Below are positions 25,901-34,199 of a DNA stretch of 42,559 nt, piece after piece. This DNA comes from JABDNZ01 sp964407425. Lineage in GTDB: Bacteria > Gemmatimonadota > Gemmatimonadetes > Longimicrobiales > Gaopeijiaceae. The translations under genes were made by a program, and so were the position numbers. The notes beneath the pieces were generated by a model, which made no database searches, was not told the origin of the DNA, and saw nothing but the letters and a program-made list of their open reading frames with translations. Each line of letters opens with the position of its first letter. Position 1 is the stretch's first letter. The stretch lies in contig CAYOVN010000012.1 of assembly GCA_964407425.1 (NCBI GenBank), positions 1 through 42,559 on the forward strand, in the 5' to 3' direction.

Positions 25901-26039
25901 TGACGGCGGGACCGATGTTGCGGGCCCTGAAGCCTTCCAGATCCGAATTGGAGAGGGGGGCTTCCTGAGCCCCCAGTCCTGAACCCGGGCCAAAGATCGA
26001 GAGAAGGACGAGGGCGAAGACGAAGACAGATCTGTACAT
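22959..26039 (-). CDS. Exported VPS10/sortilin-like Asp-box beta-propeller protein
   Basis: 1026 residues with an N-terminal signal peptide (YRSVFVFALVLLSIFGPGSGLGAQ). At least nine Asp-box motifs are visible (SRDGGESW, SVDGGESW, SVDGGANW, SENRGETW, SDDGGKTF, SRDQGRNW, STDGGTSW, SDDYGESW, SLDRGTHW), giving one or two large propellers over about residues 30-760. A beta domain follows (about 790-880), and the C-terminal 130 residues are helical and charged, with an E/Q/R-rich coiled-coil look. The paralogue at 848-3523 lacks this helical tail. GAGGAA lies upstream of the ATG. It follows the MBL-fold lipoprotein by 33 bp and overlaps the amidohydrolase start by four bases. The role is unknown; peptide or glycan binding at the cell surface is inference. 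Confidence 0.87.
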   Translation of the reverse strand: MYRSVFVFALVLLSIFGPGSGLGAQEAPLSNSDLEGFRARNIGPAVMSGRIVDLAVVEKDPTVFYVASATGGLWKSTNNAVTFTALFGNEAVHSIGDVAVHQVDTSLVWIGTGERANRQSSSWGDGVYRSRDGGESWENVGLTDSHHIGRIALHPTNTQVVYVAAIGHLWGPNEERGLYKSVDGGESWERILFVDEDTGVIDVTLDPENPEVVYAASYQRRRRPYGFHGGGAGSALWKSVDGGANWTKLTNAGLDNGLPTGDIGRIGISVYRSDPRIVYASVEQGLRYNASTAYEERLAGVYRSENRGETWEYMSDWNPRPMYASQILVDPSDDQRIYMQNAFSWSDDGGKTFTSARQTLHGDDRFLWVNPNDSRHVMKADDGGLGISYDRAQTWLYITHLPLSQFYRVSYDYRHPYWVYGGLQDNGSWAGPNATYRTEGILNHDWMKWGGGDGFLNLVDTTNNNLLYVESQYLGLDRVDVTTGQRQSIRPGDPTGAIGARKNWTTWKDLDAPEQRLGNAMAPGNWDGPFLISPHDPNTIYAGTNILWRSRDQGRNWENLGDQTTGVDRRTLTIMGELPVPETLSLDDGIPYYPTLTAVAESPLKEGVLYIGTDDGNVKASTDGGTSWTRVTDRMAGLPADTWVNGIEVSRFVPGRVYVATNNYRNDDFSNYLYASDDYGESWQDITGDLPADRVVRVVREDPRNPQLLYLATEFGAFYSLDRGTHWMDLSLGIPTVAVNDLVVHPRDNDLILGTHGRGIWIFDNLNAFQEATPEVLASPAHLFSMETAEQVRYRSEKGHNGDMIFRGANPAPGALMDFWLDGADKEVTISVLAQDGKVVASVPTASRKGMNRAVWNLRSTDPDQSPGQPPRGPLVVPGEYLVRLEADGAVSEGLLNVQEDPRLDVDMEVRRQWTEDLLALGALARETAEGAGEIVEVNRKIDADEAFKESLGEWGSELQRQWNELRNRTRGLVREVEGWVGPMTGDQLSQKDFYQEMTDTLLRETRALAQQIGGGADHPTGGPGR

Positions 26040-26072
26040 GATGGGTACTCATTCCTCGGTTAATTGAAGGAC

Positions 26073-27044
26073 TCAGAACACGTCCAAATCTTTTCCGTAA
26101 ACAACCATACCGGAGAATCCACGCTGGACCTCGGCCACCAGTTCCTCCGGGGTAGCGCCCCAGAGGAGTTGATGGGTCAGAACCAGGACCTGGGGATTCG
26201 CATCGGATGCGATCCGCCCCAGCTCAGGTCCCGAGGTGTGGAAGACTTCATGATACTGCTGCCATTCCGGAACCCGCCGATCCCACCCCGCCTGGGAGTA
26301 GACCTCATGGACCAGGATGTCACAGCTCTGGCAGAACTCGGAGATGGCGTCGGTGGGGGCCGTGTCGCCGGAGATCACGATAATCCGGTCGGGGGTTTCG
26401 ATCCGGTAGCCGTAAGCCACGGACCAGTCGCCGTGAGCCACCGGAAAAGCTGTCACACGGACGTTATCGTCCTCGTAGACGACCCCTGCCTCAATGTCGC
26501 TGGCCTGGGCGCCGTGCCCCGTTTTATTGGCCGGTTCCATCCCCTCGGTTCTGATCTGAACGTCCTGGCGGTAAGCCTGGGAGAGGTGGTGGATCATCTC
26601 CTCTGTTCCAGGAGGACCAAATACTCGTAGAGGCTCCTGCCGCTCCAACACCCATGGGGTATACATGAGATCAGGAAGACCCACCGTGTGATCCGTATGA
26701 AGGTGGGTCAGGAACAGAGTTCCGAGGCGATTCGGAGAAAGACCTTCGGTCCCCTCCAGGAAGGCCTGGTTTGCCCGATGGACCACGCCGGCTCCGGCGT
26801 CCACCAGATAGGGAGTGCCATTTACAACCACGGCAACAGCAGAGCCGTAGCGTCCGGGTTCGGCGTTAGGGGTTCCTGTACCCAGGAGGACCAGCTGGGT
26901 GATCTCCGACCGGGGGAGAGGCGGATCCGCAGCATCGATGGTGGAACCAGGGGAGGGATCTGAACACCCCGCTAGAGCCACCAACAACAGAGGGAGCAGC
27001 CACGCTCTTGAGCGGAGAGGGGATCGGAATAACCCTGTTTGCAT
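26073..27044 (-). CDS. Lipoprotein metallo-beta-lactamase-fold hydrolase
   Basis: 323 residues from the ATG at 27044 (a TTG five codons upstream is an alternative). A lipoprotein signal is seen: RSRAWLLPLLLVALAGC with lipobox Cys27. The mature part is an RNase Z/arylsulfatase-type MBL domain: LLGTGTPNAEPGRYGSA, then the zinc motif HLHTDH (114-119), PVAHGDW, ISGDTAPTD, LVHEVY and a late LVLTHQLL histidine. All expected dinuclear zinc ligands are present, so it should be an active hydrolase at the periplasmic face of a membrane. The substrate is not evident; sulfate or phosphate esters or lactones are possible. It is the first gene of the operon with the propeller, amidohydrolase and symporter. 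Confidence 0.87.
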   Translation of the reverse strand: MQTGLFRSPLRSRAWLLPLLLVALAGCSDPSPGSTIDAADPPLPRSEITQLVLLGTGTPNAEPGRYGSAVAVVVNGTPYLVDAGAGVVHRANQAFLEGTEGLSPNRLGTLFLTHLHTDHTVGLPDLMYTPWVLERQEPLRVFGPPGTEEMIHHLSQAYRQDVQIRTEGMEPANKTGHGAQASDIEAGVVYEDDNVRVTAFPVAHGDWSVAYGYRIETPDRIIVISGDTAPTDAISEFCQSCDILVHEVYSQAGWDRRVPEWQQYHEVFHTSGPELGRIASDANPQVLVLTHQLLWGATPEELVAEVQRGFSGMVVYGKDLDVF

Positions 27045-27240
27045 ATTTACCCCATTCAAAAATTTATCGGAACCTTTGGCTCCGCCCGCCCGGGAAAACC
27101 GATACGAGAGGCCAAGAATAGGGGTGAAAGGGCCAATCGGTCCAGAAAGGCCCTCTATCGCATTCGGTCCCGACCGTAACTAGATTGCACGAATCCTCGG
27201 GAGCCGGAATCCGCTCCCAACGACCACATCACACCCTCGG

Positions 27241-28800
27241 ATGCTCCATATGGCAACTTCACAACTCCTGTTGTCCGCTATTGCCAGGGCCTATTCCCTC
27301 TCGGAGACTCTTCCGGAGGAAAACCCAGAGTTCGCGGAGGCCCTTCAAGAGGTCGGGGAGTTGCAGAAGCAGGAAGGTTGGGTCGTCATCCGGGTGCAGG
27401 GAGACGGGATCTTCATCGGAGGGGAGCCCGTTTCGGATCTGTATGGTGAGGTGGGGAAACTCAGAGGCGCCCTCGACGAAGCAGGGGTACGAGAGATCCG
27501 GCTTCAGGAGGTGGTAGACCAAGGAACGCTCGAGGTCTTCCTTCAGAAGCTCCGCCCTTCATCGGCCGAAGAGGGTGAACTTCCTTCCCACCGTTTCCGG
27601 GGCGTCGAAGAGGGGATCGGCCTGTCCTTCCGACCCGCCACCGAACCCCTCCCCGGAATGACCGGAGGAATCCAGGGACTCTTCGGGGACCGGGTGCTGC
27701 CGTCATTGGACAGGGACTGGGAAGGGGCTGACCTGAGAAGGGCCGGAAAAGCCGGAGCAGGTGGAATCGGGACTGACGAAGGTGGACCCGACGTCCCTCC
27801 GGAGGGCCTTGAAGTAGCCGGTTCGGATGGGCTTCCATCTGATCTCTCTCAAGAGGTTCATACCTACCTCCAGAGTTATCACGTCCTCAAAGCTGAGAGT
27901 GGGAACCGGATCCGGACTGCCGCTGCCAGGCTGAAGGAAGGCCGGGACTACCGGACCCTCGTGAATCTGGTCGGATCCCTTGTGGAGGCTGGGACAGGGC
28001 TGGCAGACGATGAGGCCCTAACGCTTGCGGAAGAGCTCACCACTCCCACGGTCGCAAGCTGCCTGGTCGCTCAGATCGCAGCCTCAACGGATGAGGAAGA
28101 GCGCGAACAGGGGGCCTGGACCCTTTCCCGGCTCGGCCCTGAAGGGGCGCTGGCCTTGAGGAACGCATTGGAGGAGTCCCGGGACAGGGCCGAACGTCGG
28201 AACCTGCTCGACGCACTGGTCACCCTGGGCCCCCGGGCCCATGAGATAGCCTGTGAGATGGTGCGGGATTCACGATGGTATGTGGTTCGAAACGGGGTAG
28301 CGGTTCTGGGTGAACTCGGCGGTAAAGAGGCTTTGACCCACCTGACGGGAACCCTTGCGAACAAGGATCCCAGGGTCCGTCGGGAATCCGTCATGGCTCT
28401 TACGAAAGTCGGTGGCAAAGACGCGGAGACGCTGGTACTGGGGATGCTCGCGGATGGAGCCCCACAGGTGCGAGGGGCTGTCTGCAGGGTGCTTGGAGCC
28501 ACTGGGTCCCAACGGGCTGTGAAATCCCTCCTGCCCCTCCTCGGGGACAAAGACCAGGACACCCAGGTGGAATGTCTTCAGGCTCTTGGGAAAATCGGCG
28601 ACGCCACAGCGGTCCGCCCCATCGTGAAGAAGGCCATGGGCGGTTTCTTTTCCCGGCCCCCTCGGGAGGTCCGGATCAGGGCTTTCAGGGCTCTCGCTGG
28701 CATCGGAACGCCGGAAGCGCTTAGGACTCTCCAAAAAGGAACCAAGGACGGAGATGAGGGGGTCAGGACGGTTTGTAAGGCCCTCATCGGAGTGGACTGA
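27241..28800 (+). CDS. HEAT-repeat (PBS-lyase type) protein with unrecognised N-terminal domain
   Basis: 519 residues. The C-terminal part (about 240-515) holds successive HEAT/Armadillo-type repeats with the G/A-L-G-x-x-G pattern (NGVAVLGELGGKEALTHL, ESVMALTKVGGKDAETLV, AVCRVLGATGSQRAVKSL, ECLQALGKIGDATAVRPI). Residues about 1-105 form a separate alpha/beta domain, and 105-200 is a Gly/Pro/Asp-rich linker. No signal peptide or membrane segment is seen, so it should be cytoplasmic. No good ribosome site precedes the ATG at 27241; an ATG three codons later is equally possible. It is a single gene, divergent from the MBL operon. HEAT proteins serve as scaffolds; the partner is unknown. Confidence 0.78.
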   Translation: MLHMATSQLLLSAIARAYSLSETLPEENPEFAEALQEVGELQKQEGWVVIRVQGDGIFIGGEPVSDLYGEVGKLRGALDEAGVREIRLQEVVDQGTLEVFLQKLRPSSAEEGELPSHRFRGVEEGIGLSFRPATEPLPGMTGGIQGLFGDRVLPSLDRDWEGADLRRAGKAGAGGIGTDEGGPDVPPEGLEVAGSDGLPSDLSQEVHTYLQSYHVLKAESGNRIRTAAARLKEGRDYRTLVNLVGSLVEAGTGLADDEALTLAEELTTPTVASCLVAQIAASTDEEEREQGAWTLSRLGPEGALALRNALEESRDRAERRNLLDALVTLGPRAHEIACEMVRDSRWYVVRNGVAVLGELGGKEALTHLTGTLANKDPRVRRESVMALTKVGGKDAETLVLGMLADGAPQVRGAVCRVLGATGSQRAVKSLLPLLGDKDQDTQVECLQALGKIGDATAVRPIVKKAMGGFFSRPPREVRIRAFRALAGIGTPEALRTLQKGTKDGDEGVRTVCKALIGVD

Positions 28801-28854
28801 ACCCCCGGAGTAGCCTGAGAGTCTGCCCGAGTGACGGGACCCACCCCCTGGCTC

Positions 28855-29964
28855 CTAGACCAGGGTCAGAATGTCCGCCAGAATCCGCACAAAATTCAGC
28901 TGTTCCTCCACCCCCGGCCCGCCAGCACCCATGCCGCCCCCCTTTTCGGCCTGAGAGTGGGAGAAGAGGCCGGTGAGGTAGACCTTTACGTCTGAGTCAG
29001 CTGGAAAAGACTCGAAAATGCGTAGGCTTTCGGTATAGGGAATCAGCCGATCTCCCCGGCCGTGGACCAGTCGGACCGGGACGGGTATTTCCCCCACGAA
29101 AGACCTGGGCTTTGCCGAGGGTGAGTCAGCGTGAGCAGCACCGGCAAGGAGGGGGGCCAGGCGTTCCGTAATCTCAACAGGTGGACGCAGCCCAGAGGCT
29201 GGGGCCAGAGCTCGAAAGAGATCATGCCGGGAGGAGTGGATTCCCTCCAAGAGTTCCTCCTTAATCGAATCAAAACGAGCTTCCCACGCTCCCACCTGGA
29301 GGTCACCTGCCGCCCTGGCCAGGGCGAGGAGGGCTTGGGCCACATCCCCGGAATCTTCGTACCCTTCGAGCTGAGGGAGGTAGTTTCCCGCCACCACCCA
29401 CCGACCGTAGGGGTCCGGGTCCAGTGTCCGGGTGGTTCCCTCCCATTCATGCTCCCCCCTGAAGAGAAAGCGAATGGTTCTCTCCATGTCTCCGAACCCT
29501 CCGAATCCGACGATTCCACGGAGGCGACCTGCCAACGCGGGATCGATGCCGGAGTAGAGGACCTGGGGCACGCCCATGGAGAAGCCCATGATTCCCAAAT
29601 GACTCGAAAGGACCCCGTCCAGCTCTCCCAGGTGGAGAACCGAGGCCCGGATGGTGGCCGCTGCTTCTTCGGGGGCGAGGTGAAGCTCCTTCCATTCCGG
29701 GATCTCCGGAATCAGGACGGCGGCACCGCTCCCGGCCAGGGCCTTGGCGAATCGCAGGAGGTTCGGATGATGACGCCCGGGGCGGGTCAGGCCGTGAAGC
29801 ACGACCCAGCCCGGGAGGGGCCCACGGGCATAGTTGGGCATGAAGAGCGTGGCCGGGACCGGGCGGTCCCCCCGCTGCACCTCCAGCTCGTCCTCCCTGA
29901 TTCCGGTGGCTCCACCTCTCCATTTCCAGGCGAAGTTGAGAGCCCTTCCCATTCCTCTGAACAT
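28855..29964 (-). CDS. Alpha/beta hydrolase (dienelactone hydrolase/acyl-peptidase-like)
   Basis: 369 residues. The catalytic elements of the fold are in order: the oxyanion segment WVVLHGLTRPGRHH (53-66), the nucleophile elbow GFSMG (127-131, Ser129), the acid in HGRGDRLIPY (Asp305) and the histidine in GLFSHSQ (His336). It lacks a signal peptide and is probably cytoplasmic. The insertion between about 165 and 280, rich in charged residues, would form the lid. The substrate is unknown: esters, lactones and acyl-peptides are all possible. The gene stands alone, converging on the HEAT-repeat gene with 54 bp between stops. The ribosome site is weak (AGGT); an in-frame ATG four codons downstream is an alternative start. 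Confidence 0.82.
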   Translation of the reverse strand: MFRGMGRALNFAWKWRGGATGIREDELEVQRGDRPVPATLFMPNYARGPLPGWVVLHGLTRPGRHHPNLLRFAKALAGSGAAVLIPEIPEWKELHLAPEEAAATIRASVLHLGELDGVLSSHLGIMGFSMGVPQVLYSGIDPALAGRLRGIVGFGGFGDMERTIRFLFRGEHEWEGTTRTLDPDPYGRWVVAGNYLPQLEGYEDSGDVAQALLALARAAGDLQVGAWEARFDSIKEELLEGIHSSRHDLFRALAPASGLRPPVEITERLAPLLAGAAHADSPSAKPRSFVGEIPVPVRLVHGRGDRLIPYTESLRIFESFPADSDVKVYLTGLFSHSQAEKGGGMGAGGPGVEEQLNFVRILADILTLV

Positions 29965-30084
29965 TCGGGGAACCTATCGGTTTTCCAATTACCTTCGCCA
30001 CCCACTAAGTTGCTTCCCCGAAACGGTCGTTTGCGGCGGTATCCAGGTGCAGTGGGTGCCATGAACCCTATCAGAGAGGATCCG

Positions 30085-30537
30085 ATGACCAGTCGAGCCG
30101 TGTATCTTCTTCCTTTGCTCTTCCTGGCTTGCCAGGCCCCTCCGGCCCCCCAGGTCTCTGTGACAAAGGAAGCTATCAACTCCCAACTTCCGGATAGGCC
30201 TTACTCCCAGGCCGTGCGTATCGGGAATACGTTCTATTTTTCCGGCAAACTGGGTTTCACCGAGGAGACCCTCGGAATGGCCGAGGGCCGGATCGAGGCT
30301 GAAACCAGAAACGTGATGGAGAGTTTCAAGGAACTCTTCCTGGAGGTCGGTGTGGATTTCGGAGACGTTGTCCAGGGAACGGTCTACCTGGCCGATGTGG
30401 CGGACTATGGGGGAATGAACCAGGTGTACGGGGAGTATTTCCCAACCAATCCGCCCGCTCGGGAGTGTATCGGGGCGGGGCAGATATTGAGCGACGGACT
30501 GGTTGAGATCAGCTTTGTGGCAGTGGTGACCGAGTAG
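30085..30537 (+). CDS. Exported RidA-family protein (reactive imine/enamine deaminase-like)
   Basis: 150 residues from the ATG at 30085, which has GAGAGGA five bases upstream; an ATG at 30061 would add eight residues. RidA normally is a cytoplasmic protein of about 130 residues that hydrolyses 2-aminoacrylate and other imines. Here an N-terminal hydrophobic signal (AVYLLPLLFLACQ) precedes it, with a possible but non-ideal lipobox (Cys16). The RidA core is complete: RPYSQAVRIGNTFYFSGKLGF, QGTVYLADVADYGGMNQVYGEYF and PARECIGAGQI with the key Arg126, then VEISFVAVV with Glu141. It is the first gene of an operon, 39 bp before a Tat-type PLP enzyme, which may generate its substrate in the periplasm. 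Confidence 0.87.
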   Translation: MTSRAVYLLPLLFLACQAPPAPQVSVTKEAINSQLPDRPYSQAVRIGNTFYFSGKLGFTEETLGMAEGRIEAETRNVMESFKELFLEVGVDFGDVVQGTVYLADVADYGGMNQVYGEYFPTNPPARECIGAGQILSDGLVEISFVAVVTE

Positions 30538-30576
30538 GGAAGGGGCAGGGAGCAAGATGACAAGGAGGCCTGAGCC

Positions 30577-31821
30577 ATGAGGCGTCGGACTTTTTTCGCC
30601 CTTTTCGGAGGGGGTGTCCTGGCATGGCCCAAAGCTCTGGAGGCTTTGGAAACCGAACTTCGCCAGGGTGGCGGTCCTCAGGACGAGGCCTTCTGGTCGT
30701 TCGTCCGGGACCAGTTCCTAATCCCTCGGGACCGGATCTATCTAAACAACGGAACCCTGGGCCCATCTCCGGCGGTGGTGGTGGACGCCGTTGCAGAACA
30801 TGCCCGTCGGGTGGCTTCCACCTACCCGCCCGGGGTCGATTGGACCGAACTCAAGGATTCGGTGGCCGGGCTTTTGGGCGGGGATCCTGACGGTTTTGTC
30901 TTTCCCCGAAATACCACCGAGGCCATGTCCTTTGTGGCCCAGGGCCTGGAGCTGGAGCCAGGATCGGAGATCCTCACCACGGACCACGAACATATCGGTG
31001 GCCTTTGTCCCTGGCAGATGGTTTGTCAGCGAAATGACATGGACCTCCGGACGTTCTCCCTTCCTGCACCGGCTGAGTCTGCTTCCCAACTCCTCGGAAT
31101 CGTGGGCGATGCCCTCTCGTCCCGGACCCGGGTCTTGAGCCTGTCCCATGTCACATTTACGACGGGGACCCGCCTGCCGGTGGAGGAGATAGGGCGGCTG
31201 TGCAAAGAGCAGGGAGTCATCTTCGTGGTGGATGGGGCCCATCCGCCTGGGATGATGTCCATAGACCTATCTTCTTTGAAACAAGACTTTTACGCATCTT
31301 CACCTCACAAATGGCTTTTAGCTCCTCAGGGCTCCGGCCTTCTCTATTTGGGGGAGGAATGGAGGACCCGTCTCTGGCCGACACTGGCCAGCGGGGGGTG
31401 GGACGACCTGGAACTGGGAGCCCAGCGGTTCAACCATCTCGGTACCTTCGATGAGTCCCGGATGGTGGGTTTGCTGGCGGCAGTGGAGTTCCTTGGTACG
31501 ATCGGGATGCCCAGGGTGGAGGCCCGGGTCAGGTTCCTCCAAGAGAGGCTGGACCAGGCCCTCCGGAGCCTTCCCGGTGTAGGAGTTGTATCTCCGTCCG
31601 TGGGGGAGCTCTCCACCGGCATGGTCTCGTTTAAGATGGAAGGGGTGGATTCGTTGGCTCTCCAACGGCACCTTGCCCAGGTTGCGAAGGTTCGTACAAG
31701 AGTGATTTCCGAATATGATTACGGCTGGATGAGGCTTTCGACCCATATCTACAACTTCCCGGAAGAGGTAGACCGGGTGGTCGATCTCCTCGACGACGTG
31801 AGGCGTAACGGACTTGGCTAG
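30577..31821 (+). CDS. Tat-exported class V PLP enzyme (isopenicillin N epimerase/cysteine desulfurase-like)
   Basis: 414 residues. AAGGAGG lies eight bases before the ATG. The N-terminus reads MRRRTFFALFGGGVLA, a twin-arginine type signal. The class V aminotransferase fold follows: IYLNNGTLGPSP (54-65), FPRNTTEAMSFVAQG (109-123), VLSLSHVTFTTGTRLP (186-201), FVVDGAHPPGM (Asp219, His222) and the PLP lysine in SPHKWLLAPQGSG (Lys245). Relatives include isopenicillin N epimerase-like proteins, kynureninase and cysteine lyases; no substrate can be named. Export of a cofactor-loaded PLP enzyme fits the Tat route. It is 39 bp after the exported RidA gene and 27 bp before the DUF2723 gene. Confidence 0.85.
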   Translation: MRRRTFFALFGGGVLAWPKALEALETELRQGGGPQDEAFWSFVRDQFLIPRDRIYLNNGTLGPSPAVVVDAVAEHARRVASTYPPGVDWTELKDSVAGLLGGDPDGFVFPRNTTEAMSFVAQGLELEPGSEILTTDHEHIGGLCPWQMVCQRNDMDLRTFSLPAPAESASQLLGIVGDALSSRTRVLSLSHVTFTTGTRLPVEEIGRLCKEQGVIFVVDGAHPPGMMSIDLSSLKQDFYASSPHKWLLAPQGSGLLYLGEEWRTRLWPTLASGGWDDLELGAQRFNHLGTFDESRMVGLLAAVEFLGTIGMPRVEARVRFLQERLDQALRSLPGVGVVSPSVGELSTGMVSFKMEGVDSLALQRHLAQVAKVRTRVISEYDYGWMRLSTHIYNFPEEVDRVVDLLDDVRRNGLG

Positions 31822-31848
31822 CCCGATCCCAAAGGAACGTTGATCCGA

Positions 31849-34083
31849 ATGACCGACTACCAACCCCCCTATCGCGCCGCGTTGGCGGCGGGTTTTGGGG
31901 TTTTTATTCTCTATGTCCTCACGCTTGCGCCGACCACGGCCATGTGGGACACGAGTGAATACATCGCCACAGCCCACATCCTTGGTATCCCCCACCCGCC
32001 GGGGAACCCGTTTTTTGTGGTGCTGGGAAAGACCTGGAGTGTGCTCCTGGCACCCCTGGGGCTTTCCGTGGCTGTCCGGCTGAATCTCCTGGCGGCGGCC
32101 ACCAGCTCCCTGGCAGCCGGATTCTACTTTCTTGTTGCGCATCGGGTTCTCTGGACCTTCCCGGGTGTCAAGAATCTTCAGGGAGAGGAAGCCGGGTTCT
32201 CGCGCTTCATTCCTCTGATTGGCGCCGGGGCGTCGGTTCTTATTTCAGCCACGGCGTTCACGGTATGGAATCAGTCCACGGTTAATGAGAAGGTCTACAC
32301 GGTGAGCGTGGCCATTATCGCTGCAGTGGTCTGGCTCTGCCTCCGCTGGATGGACACCCGGGAGGAGGAAGGCGGGATCCGGTACCTCCTCGGGGCCCTC
32401 TATCTCATCGCTCTGGGTTCCACCAACCACCTCATGTCGGTCCTGCCCCTTCCGGCCCTGGGCATCTTCCTCCTTCTGATCAAGCCGTCGGTGCTGCTTC
32501 GCACACAGTTCTGGTCCCGGGCGGTTCCCCTTCTCCTGCTGGGGATCTCCTTCAACTTCTTTCTCCCCATCCGGGCTGCCCAGGATCCTGTGATCAACGA
32601 GGGGGATCCCATCTGTGAGGGGGTAACGGAGGCCGCCGTTGCGGTCTTTACCAACGGTCGAACCGGGTGTGAAAACCTCGCCCTGGTTCTATCCAGGTTT
32701 CAATATCAGAAGCCGCCGATCTCGGAGCGTCAGGCCCCAATGGGAGCCCAGCTCCTGAACTATTTCCAGTACTTCGATTGGCAGTGGTCCCGGGGTATGG
32801 ACCCAACGGAACTGCCCAGGAGCGGAAGGAACCCCATCACCATCCTTTTCCTGGCCCTGGGTGCCTGGGGGCTTCTGGTGATTTGGAAAGCCGATCGGGG
32901 AGCCTTCATCCTCCTTGGCGGCCTGGCGTTGACCCTGACGCTGGGGCTGATTCTGTACCTGAACTTCAAGTACGGCTACTCCCTCTCTCCGGATGTCCAA
33001 CCCAGGGAACTCCACGAGGTGAGAGAGCGAGACTATTTCTTCATCGCCAGTTTTGGACTGTGGGGTGTTCTTGCCGGACTTGGCCTCACCGCCGCATGGC
33101 TCCGGGTTTCATCGTCCCTTTCGGGGAAAAGCCCCCACCTTCTGGCTTCGCCGGTCCTCCTTATCGCCTTCCTGCCCTTGGTCTTCAACTGGTCCTGGGC
33201 CAGTCGGGCTGAAGATTATTCCACTCGGGACTGGGCCTACGACCTCCTGATGAGCGTCGAGCCCTACGGGATCATCTTCACCAATGGTGACAACGACACC
33301 TTCCCCCTCTGGTACGTCCAGGAAGTGGAAGGGATACGGCAGGATGTGACGGTTGTGGTAGGCCAGTATCTCTATACGCCCTGGTATCCCCGCCAGCTCC
33401 AGGAATTGACCAGCCCGGACCGGCAGCGCCCGTTCCTGGCGGATCAGGGTGGTGGCCTTTATGAGGTTCCGGAGTCCCCTCCGGCTGAACCCATTATCAC
33501 CCTGGCTCCAGGGGATATGGACCGTATATCCGGAGGGGCCTTCAGCACCGATATGACTGTGCCCCTCCCGCCGGTTGCCGTCCGGTACCCTGAGAACACT
33601 TACCTGGATCGGGGGGACCAGCTCACCCTTGCGATCATCATCGACAGCCTTGAGGAGCGCCCCATCTATTTTGCTACTCCTTCCGGGATCCTCGGGCGCC
33701 TTGGCCTCGAGCCCTGGGCCGTTCGGCACGGGCTTGCCGCGAAGCTCATCCCCAGGGATCTGAATGCCCCCCCACTGCCGGGCCTCGTCCAGAGCTCCCA
33801 GGGATATGGTGAGGATTGGTTCGATGTTGAGAGAAGCCTCTTCCTGATGGAGAACGTCTACTCTTTCCGGAGCCTGAAGGACCGAAGGATCTGGACCGAT
33901 CGTTCCACCCTAAATATCCCTTGGTATTTCTACCTGACGGCGGTTCAGCTTTCCGACGTTCTGACCCGATGGGAAGGGGGAACCCAGGAGCAGATAGACA
34001 GGCTCCAGGACCAGGCCGAAGGGTTCCTGGTCACAGCCCAGGGAGGGAGTGCTGCCTTCGCCCCTCCTGAGGGGGGAAACTAG
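31849..34083 (+). CDS. DUF2723 multi-spanning membrane protein (GT-C / O-mannosyltransferase-like)
   Basis: 744 residues. The ATG at 31849 is chosen; a TTG three codons upstream is nearer to AAAGGA. About eleven hydrophobic helices fill residues 10-460, and a soluble C-terminal domain follows. The DUF2723 signature is clear: LAPTTAMWDTSEYIATAHILG then HPPGNPFFVVLG in the first outside loop (Asp34, Glu37), as in GT-C fold polyprenol-dependent glycosyltransferases. NGDNDTFPLWYVQEVEGIRQDV in the soluble part is also typical of the family. Transfer of a sugar to protein or lipid outside the inner membrane is expected from the fold, not shown. It is the last gene of the RidA/PLP-enzyme operon, closed by the terminator at 34148-34179. 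Confidence 0.87.
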   Translation: MTDYQPPYRAALAAGFGVFILYVLTLAPTTAMWDTSEYIATAHILGIPHPPGNPFFVVLGKTWSVLLAPLGLSVAVRLNLLAAATSSLAAGFYFLVAHRVLWTFPGVKNLQGEEAGFSRFIPLIGAGASVLISATAFTVWNQSTVNEKVYTVSVAIIAAVVWLCLRWMDTREEEGGIRYLLGALYLIALGSTNHLMSVLPLPALGIFLLLIKPSVLLRTQFWSRAVPLLLLGISFNFFLPIRAAQDPVINEGDPICEGVTEAAVAVFTNGRTGCENLALVLSRFQYQKPPISERQAPMGAQLLNYFQYFDWQWSRGMDPTELPRSGRNPITILFLALGAWGLLVIWKADRGAFILLGGLALTLTLGLILYLNFKYGYSLSPDVQPRELHEVRERDYFFIASFGLWGVLAGLGLTAAWLRVSSSLSGKSPHLLASPVLLIAFLPLVFNWSWASRAEDYSTRDWAYDLLMSVEPYGIIFTNGDNDTFPLWYVQEVEGIRQDVTVVVGQYLYTPWYPRQLQELTSPDRQRPFLADQGGGLYEVPESPPAEPIITLAPGDMDRISGGAFSTDMTVPLPPVAVRYPENTYLDRGDQLTLAIIIDSLEERPIYFATPSGILGRLGLEPWAVRHGLAAKLIPRDLNAPPLPGLVQSSQGYGEDWFDVERSLFLMENVYSFRSLKDRRIWTDRSTLNIPWYFYLTAVQLSDVLTRWEGGTQEQIDRLQDQAEGFLVTAQGGSAAFAPPEGGN

Positions 34084-34147
34084 GGGCCGGCCTCCCCTGT
34101 GCGGCTCGGCTCCCGGTTCGAAGGAGGCGGTCGGGTCGAGAGCAAGA

Positions 34148-34180
34148 AAAAGCCCAGGGTCCACGGACCCTGGGCTTTTC
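34148..34180. terminator. Bidirectional rho-independent terminator
   Basis: AAAAGCCCAGGGTCC (34148-34162) pairs perfectly with 34165-34179. On the plus strand the stem ends in CTTTTCTTTG and on the minus strand in CTTTTTCTTG. It lies between the converging stops of the DUF2723 gene (34083) and the M56 gene (34200), so it can serve both. Confidence 0.85.
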
Positions 34181-34199
34181 TTTGTTCAGAGGTTTGGAT

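Noticed and set aside
29131..30084. Long upstream extension of the exported RidA frame
   Set aside because: The extension runs antisense through the alpha/beta hydrolase gene; the ATG at 30085 has a proper ribosome site and signal peptide.
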